Assembly (NCBI RefSeq): GCF_040183065.1
Contig: NC_091123.1
Location: 106,738,821 to 106,802,820 of the forward strand
Direction of reading: 5' to 3'
Length of the DNA stretch: 64,000 nt
DNA from: Periplaneta americana
Lineage: Eukaryota; Arthropoda; Insecta; Blattodea; Blattidae
The position numbers and the translations under genes were made by a program. The notes under the pieces were generated by a model. That model did no database searches. It was not told the origin of the DNA and saw only the letters and a list, made by a program, of their open reading frames with translations. Shown piece by piece: positions 23,718-35,180 of this stretch (position 1 is the first letter of the stretch; every line of letters begins with the position of its first letter).

Positions 23718-24733
23718 TCACTTCGGGCTAAAGCAAGGAGATGCACAGTCACATTTACCTATTAACTTTGCTCTAGAGTATGCCATTAGGAAAGTTCAGG
23801 ATACAGAGAGGGTTTGGAATTGAACGGGTTACAGCCTCTTATCTATGCGGATGACGTGAATATGCTAGGAGAAAATCCACAAACTATTAGGGAAATCGGG
23901 AATTTCACTTCAAGCAAGTAAAGCAAAAGGTTTGGAAGTAAATCCCGAAAAGACAAAGTATATGATTATGTCTTGTGACCAGAATATTATACGACCAGGA
24001 AATATAAAAATTCGAAATTTATCCTTCGAAGAGGTAGAAAAATTCAAATATCTTGGAGCATCAGTAACAAATATAAATGATACTCGGGAGAAATGAAGCG
24101 CAGAATAAATATGGGAAATGTTTGTTATTCGGTTGAGAAGATTTTGTCATCTAGTCTGCTATCAAAAAATCTGAAAGTTAGAATTTATAAAACAGTTATA
24201 TTATCTGATATGTATGGTTGTAAAACTTGGACTCTCACTTTGAGAGAGGAACAGGATTAACCCTTCGCTGGGCATGTGAGGTCTTTTGAGACCACATGAC
24301 CCATTTGCCAATACACGTAACATTTTTAACGTGTCCAGCGGAGGGTTAAAAGTGTATGAGAATAAGGTAATTAGGAAAAAATTTTGGAATAAGGGGGATG
24401 AAATCACAGGAGAATAGAGAAAGTTACACAACACAGAACTGCACGCATTGTATTCGTCACCTGACATAATTAGGAACACTAAATCCAGACGTTTGAGATG
24501 GGCAGGACTTGTAGCACGTATGGGCGAATCCAGAAATGTATATAGAGTGTTAGTCGGGAAGCCGGAGGAAACAAGACCTTTGGGAAGGCCGTAGATGGGA
24601 GGATAATATTAAAATGGATTTGAGGGAGGTGGGATATGATGATAGAAACTGGATTAATCTTGCACAGGACCGATGGCGGGCTTATGTGAGGGCAGCAATG
24701 AACCTTCGGGTTCCTTAAAAGTCGTAAGTAAGT
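23718..24733 (+). pseudogene. RTE copy inserted in the P-like transposase
   Basis: Begins at the RT region (LRAKARRCTV-type frame equals [14 protein letters not shown] in the full copy), passes the YADD box and ends at the family 3' end GTTCCTTAAAAGTCGTAAGTAAGT. Target duplication AACGACATAATATTT / AATGACAAAATATTT (23703-23717, 24734-24748), two mismatches. Many small indels. It carries a piggyBac-type MITE at 24261-24345. Confidence 0.88.
24261..24345. mobile_element. 85-bp piggyBac-type MITE
   Basis: Ends CCCTTCGCTGGGCA and, inverted, CCCTCCGCTGGACA, flanked on both sides by TTAA (24257-24260, 24346-24349). The insertion lies exactly at a TTAA that exists in the other RTE copies (ggTTAAgagtg). 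An internal palindrome (ATGTGAGGTC..GACCACAT) makes a stem. Confidence 0.85.
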
Positions 24734-25883
24734 AATGACAAAATATTTATAATTGAAAACATGAAGGTGGGCAAAAGGGGATGTTGGAAGCCATCCCAAA
24801 CTGGTATAATATTGGTAACAAAAACAATTCTTGATTTTCAAGAAAATTGTCTTAATAAAGCGAACTTCAAATATCTTATGCCAGATAGATGCATGCAGGA
24901 TGCATTAGAAAATTTATTTTCTACTGTCCGTTCCATAAATCCAATCCCGGATGCAAAATAATTCAAAACTGCATTACGATTTCTCAGTTTTTCTCAAAAA
25001 ACAAAGCATGGAAATTACGCAGTTTGCGATTCTGAACAATTAATTCAGTTTCTAGATATAGATTTAAGTAAATCCGAAACAGAAAGGTCTAGTGAAGAAT
25101 GTTAGTAAAAGGAAATTGATATAGGCTAAATTGTAATTTAACTGACAATATAAATAGTGACTTGAGTGAACAAAAAGCTCTTTACTATTTGTTGGGATCA
25201 GTTTTGTTCAAAATAAAACAAAATAAGTTAGGCTATATAGTGTTTGTGAAAACTGTTTTTCATATCTAATAACTGATAACAGGGATGAATCTATAAATTT
25301 TATTAGCACATTAGTGACTCTCAAGTCGTATAAAGTAGTGTCACTTGTATACCCTTGTAAATTCGTATTTGATATAATTCTATATGCAGAAAAATGTGAA
25401 ACATTGGTAGAAAATGAGTTGAAATTAAAGGATTCGAAGTTTTTATTCATTAAAACTTCAACTCATAGATTCCCAACATGTTATAATATTTTTGAAAACG
25501 TCTTATCACTGTATTTTAGGACTAGAATATATTATTGTTAAGAAAATTGTCTGATATAACAAATGCACTACAACAATCTGTTAATGTGGCAGTCGAAGTG
25601 TTGGTATGAGAATTTCAGTAGAAAATTGCTGATGTTATCCCTATTGAAATGGACATAACATAAATAATGAAGTGTTATCTCTAATGAGTCATTTCACTAT
25701 GACAATAATATTTATTAATTCTTGTCTCCTGTATTCAATAAACCACAACAACATGTATGATATCGCCTTTAATGACCTTCCTTCTAGCATTACTGCTTAT
25801 GCTTCTATGCCGAACAAGGAGTAAATATGGCTGCCGCCGCCGAGAATGCGGTACTCTCTAATATACACTGCTCTGGCATAGGC

Positions 25884-26180
25884 CTACTATGTTGTGGATG
25901 GGGGGTGGGGGACCCCTTTTCACAAATCATGAGTTGTTAATAGACCAACAAGACCCGAATAGTTATGATCTGTGGAAAATATTGTAATGTAATGTCCGCA
26001 GAAATACTGCTGTTTATGATGCAACAAGGGAACAAATGTTACAGAATACGTTAACTCAAAAGCCAAAAATAAGCATTCAAGTTGGCGAAAGTGCAATTGT
26101 CTCTAGAAAAGCTACTCATGCTCAATGATAGATGATAATAATTCTGACAATTTCACCCATCACCCTTTTTTTGATTTTGT
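25884..26180. other. Intergenic, nothing recognised
   Basis: Contains a G-rich run near 25900 only. Confidence 0.4.
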
Positions 26181-26193
26181 AGAATTTTAAAAT

Positions 26194-26324
26194 GAATTTG
26201 AGAGAAGTGGAATATGATACTAGGGACTGAATTAATCTTACTCAGGATAGGGACCGATGGCGGGTTTATGTGAGGGTGACAATGAACCTCTGGGTTCTCT
26301 TAAAGCCATTATTTGAAAGTAGTA
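26194..26324 (+). mobile_element. 131-bp RTE 3' end
   Basis: Encodes the terminal block (LREVEYDTRD-type, then QDRDRWRVYVRVTMNL) and the family's final CTTAAAGCC. Flanked by a perfect 13-bp duplication AGAATTTTAAAAT (26181-26193, 26325-26337). Severely 5' truncated. Confidence 0.88.
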
Positions 26325-26586
26325 AGAATTTTAAAATACAACAGCTCAGGAAAATACATGTTCCTTATAGAATACACATTACAGACACAGTTTTGTCAGA
26401 AATCCTTATTGGTTCGGCTGTGACAGAGTATTAGTTATGGTATGTTCTGAGCCAAGAGTACAATACTTAATGAGTTTTCAGACAGTTGACACTCCCGCAA
26501 TCAACGCTTAGAATTTCCTATTACAGATACAATTTAGGGTATTACATATATATTTCACTTTAAATCTTTTGTAGATGTCCTTCATA

Positions 26587-27499
26587 CACTAGAGCAGGGA
26601 TGCAATACTGTGACTCCAGAGAATCACGCAACTTTCCCCTTTCCATAACACTCGAAGGCTACCCATCCCATGCAATGGAAAGACATCGCAGTACGTATCT
26701 ATACACAGTCAGTGGCAGAGGTAGTAATATGAGTTCTTACCGATGTTGCATGTTTCATAGTGAATGAGAGGACAACTAATTTCTGTTGTTGTTGATAACG
26801 ATAAAATCAGATGTTTGATCTGCTCGATGCAATTCAATTGAACTCATATTCATTACTGTAGGTACGTTAACAGAAAGCCACAATTTAAGTCACACAGAAT
26901 TGTGTGCACTCAAAGTTGGGTTTCTGGCATCTTGTCAGTCCATTTGAGTTGTGTGGATATAAAGGGAAGAATTGTGATGGTGTCGTGTATGGTTCCTGGG
27001 GTAGCTCAGTGAGTAGAGCATTTGTGCGCTAAGTGAAGGGTCTCAGGATCGATACCCGGCCCCGGAACAATTTTTCCTTGAAATTATTCAATTAATGGCA
27101 ATGTTTGGTTCGGCCTATCTATGCGAACAGTGATTTTCCAAGATGAATATCATTAAAAGTGACATATGCAGCAGATTAACTGATTTTCATTTAGTGTGTC
27201 AATTGAGATTATGTTCAGATATTCAGCCCTGATATTGACAAGCTAAAAGGTATCAATGTTTCTCTTCAGAACATATCCAACATGAATAATAATATGCGAC
27301 TGTCTCATATTATTATAGTGTTCTGTATTGCGTTGTGTTACTTACAAACTAGCTTTCAAATACGTCACTGGTGACGACACAGCCAATGGTTTGTTTTCAT
27401 GCAAGATGTCAACAGACTAACATCCACTCTATCGTATAGAATAAGTGGGTAAAAGTGTATCTCACCCCTACTTGCAAGTTTCGCATCCCTGCACTAGAG
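26587..27499. mobile_element. hAT deletion derivative with 8-bp duplication
   Basis: Element 26595-27491 has ends CAGGGATGCAA and, inverted, CAGGGATGCGA, and is flanked by CACTAGAG (26587-26594, 27492-27499). The interior keeps faint BED-finger-like sequence (VVVDNDKIRCLICSMQ) and a transposase C-terminus-like stretch (LTDFHLVCQLRLCSDIQP, DIDKLKGINVS), so it derives from a BED-type hAT by internal deletion. A SINE sits in the middle. Confidence 0.8.
26990..27090 (+). mobile_element. tRNA-derived SINE
   Basis: GGGGTAGCTCAGTGAGTAGAGCATTTG is split here as an A-box region and is followed by GGATCGATACCC as a degenerate B box, then CCCCGGAACAATTTTTCCTT, a tail shared in style with the SINE at 4055-4184. 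Confidence 0.6.
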
Positions 27500-30009
27500 A
27501 GTTGTGCTCCCAAACATCACGAGAGTTAAAAAAAATTATTTGTAGTTCATGAAAGACTTTGAGACCATATACTTGATACTAGATGAGTTATCACAAGTTA
27601 CAGACCTCTTTGTGCTATTTGGTGGTCGTATCCTGTGTTCAACCATTTTAGAGAATAAGTCGGAAAGTAAAGAAAGTATCAAGTTCCCTTTCTGAGTAGT
27701 GGAAAATTTCTTACGAATTTAAGCTTAACATGTGATGCTCTGTCAAAACTAAGCGATCTTTCAGTTCATTTATAAGAGAATGTTAATTTAGTGGAAATAT
27801 GGAGATTATTATGTTAAGATTTTTTAATCGTGTGAGAACAGTGATAGCATATTCTCAGCTCTGAAGCGTCTGTCGCAATTTCAGCATGACATCTGAAAGG
27901 ATTATAACTAGTTAAAAAATCTTAAAGGATTAACAGTGTCATCTATTGACATTAATAGGAACTTAACATGATTTGTGGCCTGACTACTTGCAAGTAGAAT
28001 ATAATGAAAGTAATTTGAAATCACTGTGCTATTGCTTTTAAATGCATTTTCAAAAAATAAAGATGGAATTTCAAGATTTCGAAGAATGTGGACGCAAAAG
28101 AATAGCATCAGAACTGCTGTCATTTTTTTTGCAATGAATACATACCGGTACTATGTTGCTGAATGTAAAGGGAATTTTAACGTAATTAATGTAATAGCTA
28201 CCAAACAAGGCAAAGTATCATACACCACTTTTACCAAAAATGAGTTATGGTGCTTAGAATAAATTGCCCAGAACTGCACATTAACTAAAAGTTCTGTGAG
28301 CCCCAACAATTATTTCCTCCCTGACGAGTTGGTTTAAACTTTAATATCATATTCACTACCAAGTTGAATAAGTTTCGTAACTGCCTCCCATGTAAAGTTA
28401 ACAAAGTGGTCCTTATGATTGCCTTGTAGGGGCGATATGTGGTCCTTGACTTTGTAGCATCCACTGCCTTAATATTCATTAGTGAAAGGTCGTGGAAGTG
28501 CATCTAAAATTGCTTAACTAAGAAGAAGAAGAAAGAGGAGGACAATTCCTGTTTCAAAAACTTGTGGCAGTTGGCAAAGATGAGTGAATCAGTTTAGTAG
28601 TGGGGTGTAATTTGAAGACCTGTGATTTTGTTACTGTTCAGACTGACTACAGTTCCAAAATCATAGCTCCAAGAAATCGCCATTTTTGCCCAATATGTGA
28701 CTCACAGCGAAGGTGACTGATTCATGTGTATGTGACAGGTCCAGACAATTACAAGTCTGAAGATTAACTTGAAGGAGAACATAACTGGGATCTAATTAAT
28801 TTTCATGTCACTTGAAAGGTTAATCATTCGAAAACATTCTTGGGCCACTATAGGCGCCCAAACATAGTAATAACACATTGTGTTTGTTTCCAGTATACTG
28901 GCCCTGCTAATCACTATTGTTGATATAAGACATAGCATCAGTATATCAACTTAATTAGCAGAAAAGTGATAAACATAAACACCACTCTGCTCGTGATGAG
29001 AAACATTGGTATTCCTCTTAGTTTGTTCAGAGATAAGTAGATGGCAGTGAAATTAAGTTCTAGACGACTTGGAAATCTACAGACAGGAAATGGAGCCCCA
29101 CAATTGCCAAGAATCATCCAAACACAAAAATCACACTGTGATAAAATCATCAGTGATTTTTCAGCAGCTGTGATGGCAAAACGGTCACACACCCACCTCT
29201 AAATCAGGCATTAAAATCTGAATTTTTGTGGGTACAATCATGCATGCTGGTGGTAGAGTTGCCTTGCAGTTGAAATAAAAGCTTCTTTATGTATCCGTAA
29301 TATTGTATAATTCTGTTCTTTTTTATTCGCCATTTATGCTTGCCATGTATGAGTGTGTTTATGAGTGCAAATACGTGGACATCTCTCATTCCCCACAGAT
29401 CTGTTCATAAGAATTTGCCCCCCCCCCCACCACAAATATGCTAGGGCCCTCCACCTTCGCCAATATTTTAATGAATGTTGAAATTCTATAATTTAAACAC
29501 ATTACTAAGACAATAAGCTAAAAAAATGTTATTACAATGCCCTTACAAAGAAGGATATCTCTTAGGGAGGTGGGACTTGAAGGCTTGCACCTCAGCCTGA
29601 GGCTTATTGTGCTTACCACTCCTGTAGAAAATAACCCTTCAATAGTATCATACTTTATAAAACTAGTTGAAAATATTATTGTTTCAATAAAAATGTGATT
29701 TAACAATTCTTTCACGTAACAAAAAGTTTTGTGAATATTTTGTATTTTCCTCTCCATAAAAAAAATACCTAAACATTGGGCCAAGTGGTATCTATCCTCC
29801 ACCTCCCTATGACCAGCCCCCTTTCCCACCATAAAAGTGAACTAAAGTTTATGTAACTTTACACAGCATAAAGTTGTGTTATGCATTTCCCTCCCCACCA
29901 CCAGTCTGAGTTTCGGTACCTCTTTCAGAGTACTGGTACCCTAACCTCCTAACCACATTCCATATCTTTTCATTCCTAAAAGCATGTGCATATAATTTTT
30001 AAATTAAGC
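27500..30009. other. Intergenic, unrecognised
   Basis: AT-rich. A poly-C tract lies at about 29419-29429. A short motif around GCCTGAGGCTTATTGTGC (29590s) recurs near 56226 as GCCTGAGGCTTGTTGTGC. No convincing gene. Confidence 0.4.
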
Positions 30010-30014
30010 AGGCT

Positions 30015-30975
30015 TTAGGAAAATTATGCAGGCTTCCAATCGATAATCGAGTAGTAAGATGGATATATAAATTCTTAGGAAACAGGACCCAAAAGGTCAG
30101 ACTAGGAAAAGAAATTCCGGAAATGTAACTAAAGGAGTTTGTCAAGGGGCGGTTCTTGCACCTCTGTTGTTTCTTATATACTATATATAAACGATATAAA
30201 TAGAAATAGGTACTACTTCTCAGATAAGGTTATTCGCAGATGATTGTATAATATATAGAAGAATTAGTGATGAATCCGATATTGCCACCTTGCAAAACGA
30301 TCTTAACATTGCAAATGAAAATGTGAGTTAAAGTAAGTCAATATCCTTCTGTAGAATGCATAAAGAAATTTGTCTCAAATATCAACTGAATGGTGCACCA
30401 GTGCCACAAGTAAACAATTGTAAATACCTAGGTAAATATTTAAGTAACAAATTGGGTTGGGTGGAACAAGTCATATATATTACAAGGAAACCACTGCATT
30501 TCTCTCTGTATATTCTTAAGAAAGCTAACCGAAAGTCGAAAGAGTGTACAAAACTCTTGTTTGCCCAAGAATGGAATATGGAGGGGTAGGTTGGGATTCT
30601 TACAAACCCAAATTGATTTAATAGAAAAAGTCCGAGGCAGAAAAATATGTCATAATGGGGGAAGGGACATGGCGACGAGATAAATAAAAGGGTGGGAATT
30701 GCTAGAATCAAGGTTACGAAAAGCCAGACTTGGCAAATGGGACACAAAGCATGGACTGCCATACTAGATTAGTAACACCATCATAGGCTACTTAGACAGG
30801 GTTGATCATATTGTGAACTATAATGCAGAAAATAAAGAACAGACGTGACAAAATTTCCTTTTGTAAATCGCACAATAATAGATTGGAACAGCTTACCTAT
30901 AGCAGTCTTTCAGGGTTGTCCTCTAAAAATCAGTACCTTTAAGACAAGGTTGAAAAGATAGGCTGAAATTTAATT
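30015..30975 (+). pseudogene. CR1/Rex-like LINE RT fragment
   Basis: Frames read NRVVRWIYKFLGNRTQKVRL, KGVCQGAVLAPLLFLIY, IRLFADDCIIYRRISDE (FADD catalytic box), VNNCKYLGKYLSNKLGWVEQ, LHFSLYILKKANRKSK and FVNRTIIDWNSLPIAV. This order and the VNRTIxxWNxLP ending are those of CR1/Rex/Jockey-type reverse transcriptases. Frequent frameshifts and stops; both ends truncated. Confidence 0.8.
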
Positions 30976-31374
30976 GTAAGTGCAGTGTAATTATCTAATT
31001 TGTGACATTTAATTACCGTCAAATGGGGTGATTTGAGACAAACTTAAGTTGATGTGTAGCCTTATTAATTTTGGTGACTTGTAATTACTTAGACAGTAGT
31101 TAGATTTAATAGAAATAGGTTTACTGTTGCTTATAGTAGGCATTATTTATAGTATAGTCTAGGTTTATTGTACTTATTTATTTATAGTTATAGAATTAAT
31201 GGTACCGGTAAAGGTAATTTCCTAGAAACGCTAACGTTAACGGGAAGAGTGTCCTCTATGACGTTATGTATGTACAACTAACTCGTTAGTATGTACTGTA
31301 TTCTTGAAAATCTCCACTTATGAGATTGTCAGAACATTCAGTATTTACAGTTCGATCCAAGTCAGTACTTGATT

Positions 31375-31500
31375 GAGCCGTACTTTTTTTTTTGGCGGAT
31401 TCTTGAAAATCCATGTAAAAATATGATAGATCTGGAGGTTCCGGGTTCGATTCTCATGCTCGGCTCTCGATTAATTTCCCTTGAAGAATAAAAGTTATCT
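31375..31500 (+). mobile_element. tRNA-derived SINE remnant
   Basis: A B box GGGTTCGATTCTC within GAGGTTCCGGGTTCGATTCT, followed by GCTCGGCTC and a TCCCTTGAAGAATAAA tail like that of the SINE at 26990. The A-box region is degraded, including a T run. Confidence 0.45.
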
Positions 31501-32639
31501 GGGTGTCTGGAAATTTGTATGATAAGTGCCAAATTATTAATTACCAATCTTCAGGATAAGAATATAGCCCACCGCCACTTTGGACCTAATATCGTCACAT
31601 TGTTTACATGTAACGCCATTGGTTAGCACAACCAGAAAGCACTAATAGATGCTAGGGAAATAATGAATTGAAAAAACTATAATATACCCAGGTGGTATGT
31701 AATAAATGATCTTCGCACAAAATAATGTATGATACACGGGCGGTATGTTTTCTTTCAATTCTCGGAAATTAAAAAAGCTCAACTACATTTTGCTTTTTCA
31801 AACTTTTCCTCGAACATGAAAACTTCAACATACCGCTCTTGTAACGCATATTACTACTACATAACCTTACAAATATTCAGTCTAAATGAAAGTGAATAAA
31901 ATCAAGGTTGAAGTTAGGTTAATGTGTAGTTCATATTTTAAAATGCAATAACATTTTATTTTAAGGTTATAACATGTCCAGAAGGAAAGAGTCTGAAGAA
32001 CTTATAGGCCTACATGAAGAAAGAAAAGGTTTTCGTTACAGAGCAGCTTACAATAAGCAATGTTTAATATGTACAGACAATTAAAGGCTGAAGCAGAATA
32101 GGAAGATATCTGTCAAACCAAAGCGGCTCTAATGACAAGAATTTCAAATCTCTTGTAAGTACGCCTATCTGTTTTCATAGATATTATTTGACAGGATCAG
32201 TACAGATCTTATTCCATAAGGATGCATCCATGATAGTGAGTTAAAGAATATTGACACATAATTTAACATATGAAGACTTTTCTGTAACCTAATCTAATGC
32301 AACTTCATTACAAACTAATGCATGTGGTTGAGTTTACATGCAACTGAATTTTGAAAAATTTTAAGCTTACTTAGAAATAAAAGTCCGAAAGAAAGTAAAG
32401 TCCCATCACTTACAAACTTTGGTATGTATATAAATATTCTTGTTAGAAATTAAGTAAAAAAAAATACGGATTCAGTAACGCAGAACAATATATTTATTAT
32501 TATCCCAAGTACTTCACTGTAAGCTTATTACCATAATCTTTAAGGCTATAGGAATAATTAAAAAGGAGCATATTATATGTTTATTTGTTCCAGATATTGT
32601 TACACTACAGGCATGTGTGTATAAGAAGCATTAAATTGC
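31501..32639. other. Intergenic, unrecognised
   Basis: AT-rich. A short open stretch at about 31975 (MSRRKESEELIGLHEERKGF) matches nothing I know. Confidence 0.4.
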
Positions 32640-33035
32640 ACTCTCACTTTGAGAGGGGAACAGAGGTTAAGGGTGTTAGAGTGTAAGGTTCTTAGGAAAA
32701 TACTTGGGACTAAGAGGGATGAAGTTACAGGAAAATGGAGAAAGTTACACAACGCACAACAGCAAGCCATTGTATTCTTCACCTGACATAATTAAATCCA
32801 GACGTTTGATGTGGGCAGAGTATGTAGCACGAATGGGTGAGTCCATAAATGCATATAGAGTTAGTTGGAAGACCTTTGGAGAGGCCGAGACGTAGATGGG
32901 AGGATAATATTTTGAGGGCGGTGAAATATGATGCTAGGGACTGGATTAATATTGCTCAGGATAGGGACGAATGGTGGGCTTATGTGAGGACAGCAATGAA
33001 ATGTTGGGTTCCTTAAAAGCTATTTTGTAAGTAAA
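32640..33035 (+). pseudogene. RTE 3'-end copy
   Basis: Starts at the TLTLREE-equivalent and ends with CTTAAAAGC and gtaagtaaata tail. Encodes [11 protein letters not shown] and VARMGESINAYRVSWKTFGE with losses against the family. No clear target duplication. Confidence 0.85.
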
Positions 33036-33099
33036 TAAAATATATAATCTCCATACTTTTATTACAGCATTCATAGAATGTAGTAGCAATAATTATTAC

Positions 33100-34435
33100 C
33101 AAATCTGAAAAGAGGCATGCGCTGTCTACACCAGGGAAAAACAAGAAATATCCACAACCTGTAACCAGCATCAGATGATTTTTCCAAGGAAGTCATTGCA
33201 AGATTTGTATGTGATAGACTGAATCGAGATGAAGAAAATTATGGCAGTGACATTTTGTTATTAATTTTTATAAGTCAAAAGACTGTAGACTTTACATTTA
33301 TAAGTACTTCTTATTTATTGCTACCGCTACTATTTTCATTTCTGTTCAGGAAAAAAGAGTAACAGCCATGCTGGTGCTAGGCCATGTAACAGGAAATTAC
33401 GATACATACTTCATTTGGAGGATCACGTTCGTTATTAAGGACAATTTTGAAGGAAATGTGGTTTAAATTAAAAAAAAGAGGGCAATCTCAGAGAACGTAA
33501 AAATATTAATTTTAAGAGAATATGTGAGAAATATGGAAAGTGAGGGTCCAAAGTCTGTTGTTTTTCTGGGTGAAATCTGGATTTTTATGAATGGCAGGCT
33601 TACTTACTTACTGGCTTTTAAGGAACCCGGAGGTTCATTGCCGCCCTCACATAAGCCCGCCACCGGTCCCTATCCTGAGCTAGATTAATCCATTCTCTAT
33701 CATCATATCCCACCTCCCTCAAATCCATTTTAATATTATCTTCCCATCTACGTCTCGGCCTCCCTAAAGGTCTTTTTCCCTCCGGCCTCCCAACTAACAC
33801 TCTATATGCATTTCTGGATTCGCCCATATGTGCTACATGCCCTGCCCATCTCAAGCGTCTGGATTTAATGTTCCTAATTATGTCAGGTGAAGAATACAAT
33901 GCGTGCAGTTCTGTGTTGTGCAACTTTCTCCATTCTCCTGTAACTTCATCCCTCTTAGCCCCAAATATTTTCCTTAGCACCTTATTCTCAAACACCCTTA
34001 ACCTATGTTCCTCTCTCAAAGTGAGAGTCAGGCTTTATTACAATATTTTAAGATAATAAAGGGAATGAATGTTATAACATTATTAATTCTATGTATATTT
34101 CATAGACTCTGCAACACATTCATGGAGCAAACCAGTATCGTTGGTGGTAAGGTTCAAGGAGTCATGCATGCATCGACCTGCTGTGGGTGGAAGACTGGTC
34201 ATTGTGCATGCTGGAACCTGGTATGTAACTACAATACTATACCTATATAGTGTAGTAACTTTTATTATGTGTTCTCTCTATAAACTAAATATCTTGCCTC
34301 TCTTATAGATGCAGATTTAACTTTTAGCATCCAATTTGAAGACTAGCCAAGATTACTATGGTGCCATGAATACATTCCAGAAGTGGGTGGAAAGGAGACG
34401 AGATCAGTTAATGGTAAATATAATTTCTATAGAAT
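33100..34435 (+). pseudogene. DDE transposase relic (Tc1/mariner-superfamily-like)
   Basis: Scattered collinear blocks: DDFSKEVIARFVCDRLNRDE (33175-33235), a block near 33415-33460 resembling 'SLRTILKEMGFKWK' (RSLLRTILKEMWFKLKKRGQ), then after an RTE insert KVQGVMH / GGRLVIVHAGTW (34150-34220), and finally LLASNLKTSQDYYGAMNTFQ and KWVERRRDQLM (34320-34430). This follows the insect DDE_3-type endonuclease order 'DDFxKxxIRR ... SLRxILKxMGFKWKK ... GKGxRLIIxHAG ... FKSxxKSxDYHxxMN'. A GT...AG-bounded gap at 34220-34309 could be a small intron. Stops and frameshifts are frequent. Confidence 0.6.
33602..34028 (-). pseudogene. RTE 3'-end copy inside the DDE relic
   Basis: Minus-strand ORF 34019-33618 is fully open (133 codons: [20 protein letters not shown] to RAAMNLRVP), nearly identical to the end of the full-length copy. 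Flanked by CAGGCTT (33595-33601, 34029-34035). The open frame and high similarity suggest a recent insertion. Confidence 0.92.
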
Positions 34436-34718
34436 CCGAGTATGAACTGTGATGTTAAGTTGCATTATTTATGTTTAAATGTGAACTTTGTGGAGATGGC
34501 TGAGACAGAATGGAGTGCCACTGCCAGACAATGCAAACAGGAATAAACGACACTTGAAAAGGTAGGCCTAATTCTCTAAATGTAAGTAATCCATAAGTAA
34601 TTTTTTTTTTCTAATGGTGGCTAATTGACTGTTTGTCATTCAGCCATATGAAGCGAGTTGTGTAGACCAATTTATCAACACAATCATTGCCCAAGGTGTG
34701 TCATAGAAGGCTGGTCTT

Positions 34719-35180
34719 CGAATACACCATCCATGCCATGAGGGTTACCATTTTGCACGACATACAGCAGGACAGGTGCATCAGAGGCCACCACTAATTT
34801 AAGAAAAGTGAAAATATCTCTGATGATCAGACACTTCATATCAAAACCCTCAATTTTTTTAACAAAATATGATATGCCTACAGATAGATTGCTGTACATT
34901 CAAATACAAGGATGCTGACGATCTCATCATTGATAATTTCCAAGTTGTGTTTTTCTGTTGTGTAGGACTTAAAGACAGAGTTTCACTTCCAGGGATTAGC
35001 TATCGTGATGTTCCAAGAAGCCAGTGAAGCTTATTTCGTTGGTCTCTTCGGATACCACCAACCTCTGTGACATCCATGCCATGAGGGTTAACATTTTGCG
35101 CAACGACTTGCAGCTGGACAGGCACATCAGAGGCCACCATTAATTCAGAGGAAAGTGAAAGTGTCTGATAATGAGATGTC
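34719..35180. repeat. Diverged direct repeat pair
   Basis: Segments 34719-34820 and 35062-35165 share CATCCATGCCATGAGGGTTA, then ATTTTGC, GGACAGG, CATCAGAGGCCACCA and aaagtgaaa in the same order. Each is followed by a run (T or C) and AAAATATGATAT. Function unknown. Confidence 0.7.

Larger units (their letters stand above)
23595..25541 (+). pseudogene. P-element-type transposase (THAP N-terminus and C-terminal domain)
   Basis: ATG at 23595 starts MPCCCAVNQCLINC, which resembles the C-x2-4-C start of a THAP zinc finger. It then jumps, apparently by internal deletion, to EYISMINFLNDIIF; after the RTE insert the same frame resumes IIENMKVGKRGCWKPSQTGI and reads QENCLNKANFKYLMPDRCMQ, then DALENLFSTVRSINPIPDAK, the conserved 'WKPFQTGIIxxT ... 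SRFxQDxLENxFSxIR' block of P/THAP9 transposases. A TAA follows (24958-24960); beyond it other frames continue the C-terminal region (KALYYLLGSVLFKIKQN; LKSYKVVSLVYPCKFVFDII to IYYC, stop 25541). The RNase-H/GTP-binding core is absent, so it cannot encode an active enzyme. Confidence 0.8.
23444..25875 (+). mobile_element. P-superfamily DNA transposon, internally deleted
   Basis: Both ends are CAGAGCAGTGTATATTRGAG (inverted, about 33 bp near-perfect, continuing to ACCGCATTCT), followed by a second matched block GCCATATTTACTCC. A perfect 8-bp direct repeat GCATAGGC flanks it (23436-23443, 25876-25883), the target-site size of P elements. Inside are a THAP-like N-terminus and a P-transposase C-terminus; the middle of the gene is missing. 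An RTE copy (23718-24733) is inserted in the coding region. Length without that insert is about 1.4 kb. Confidence 0.85.
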
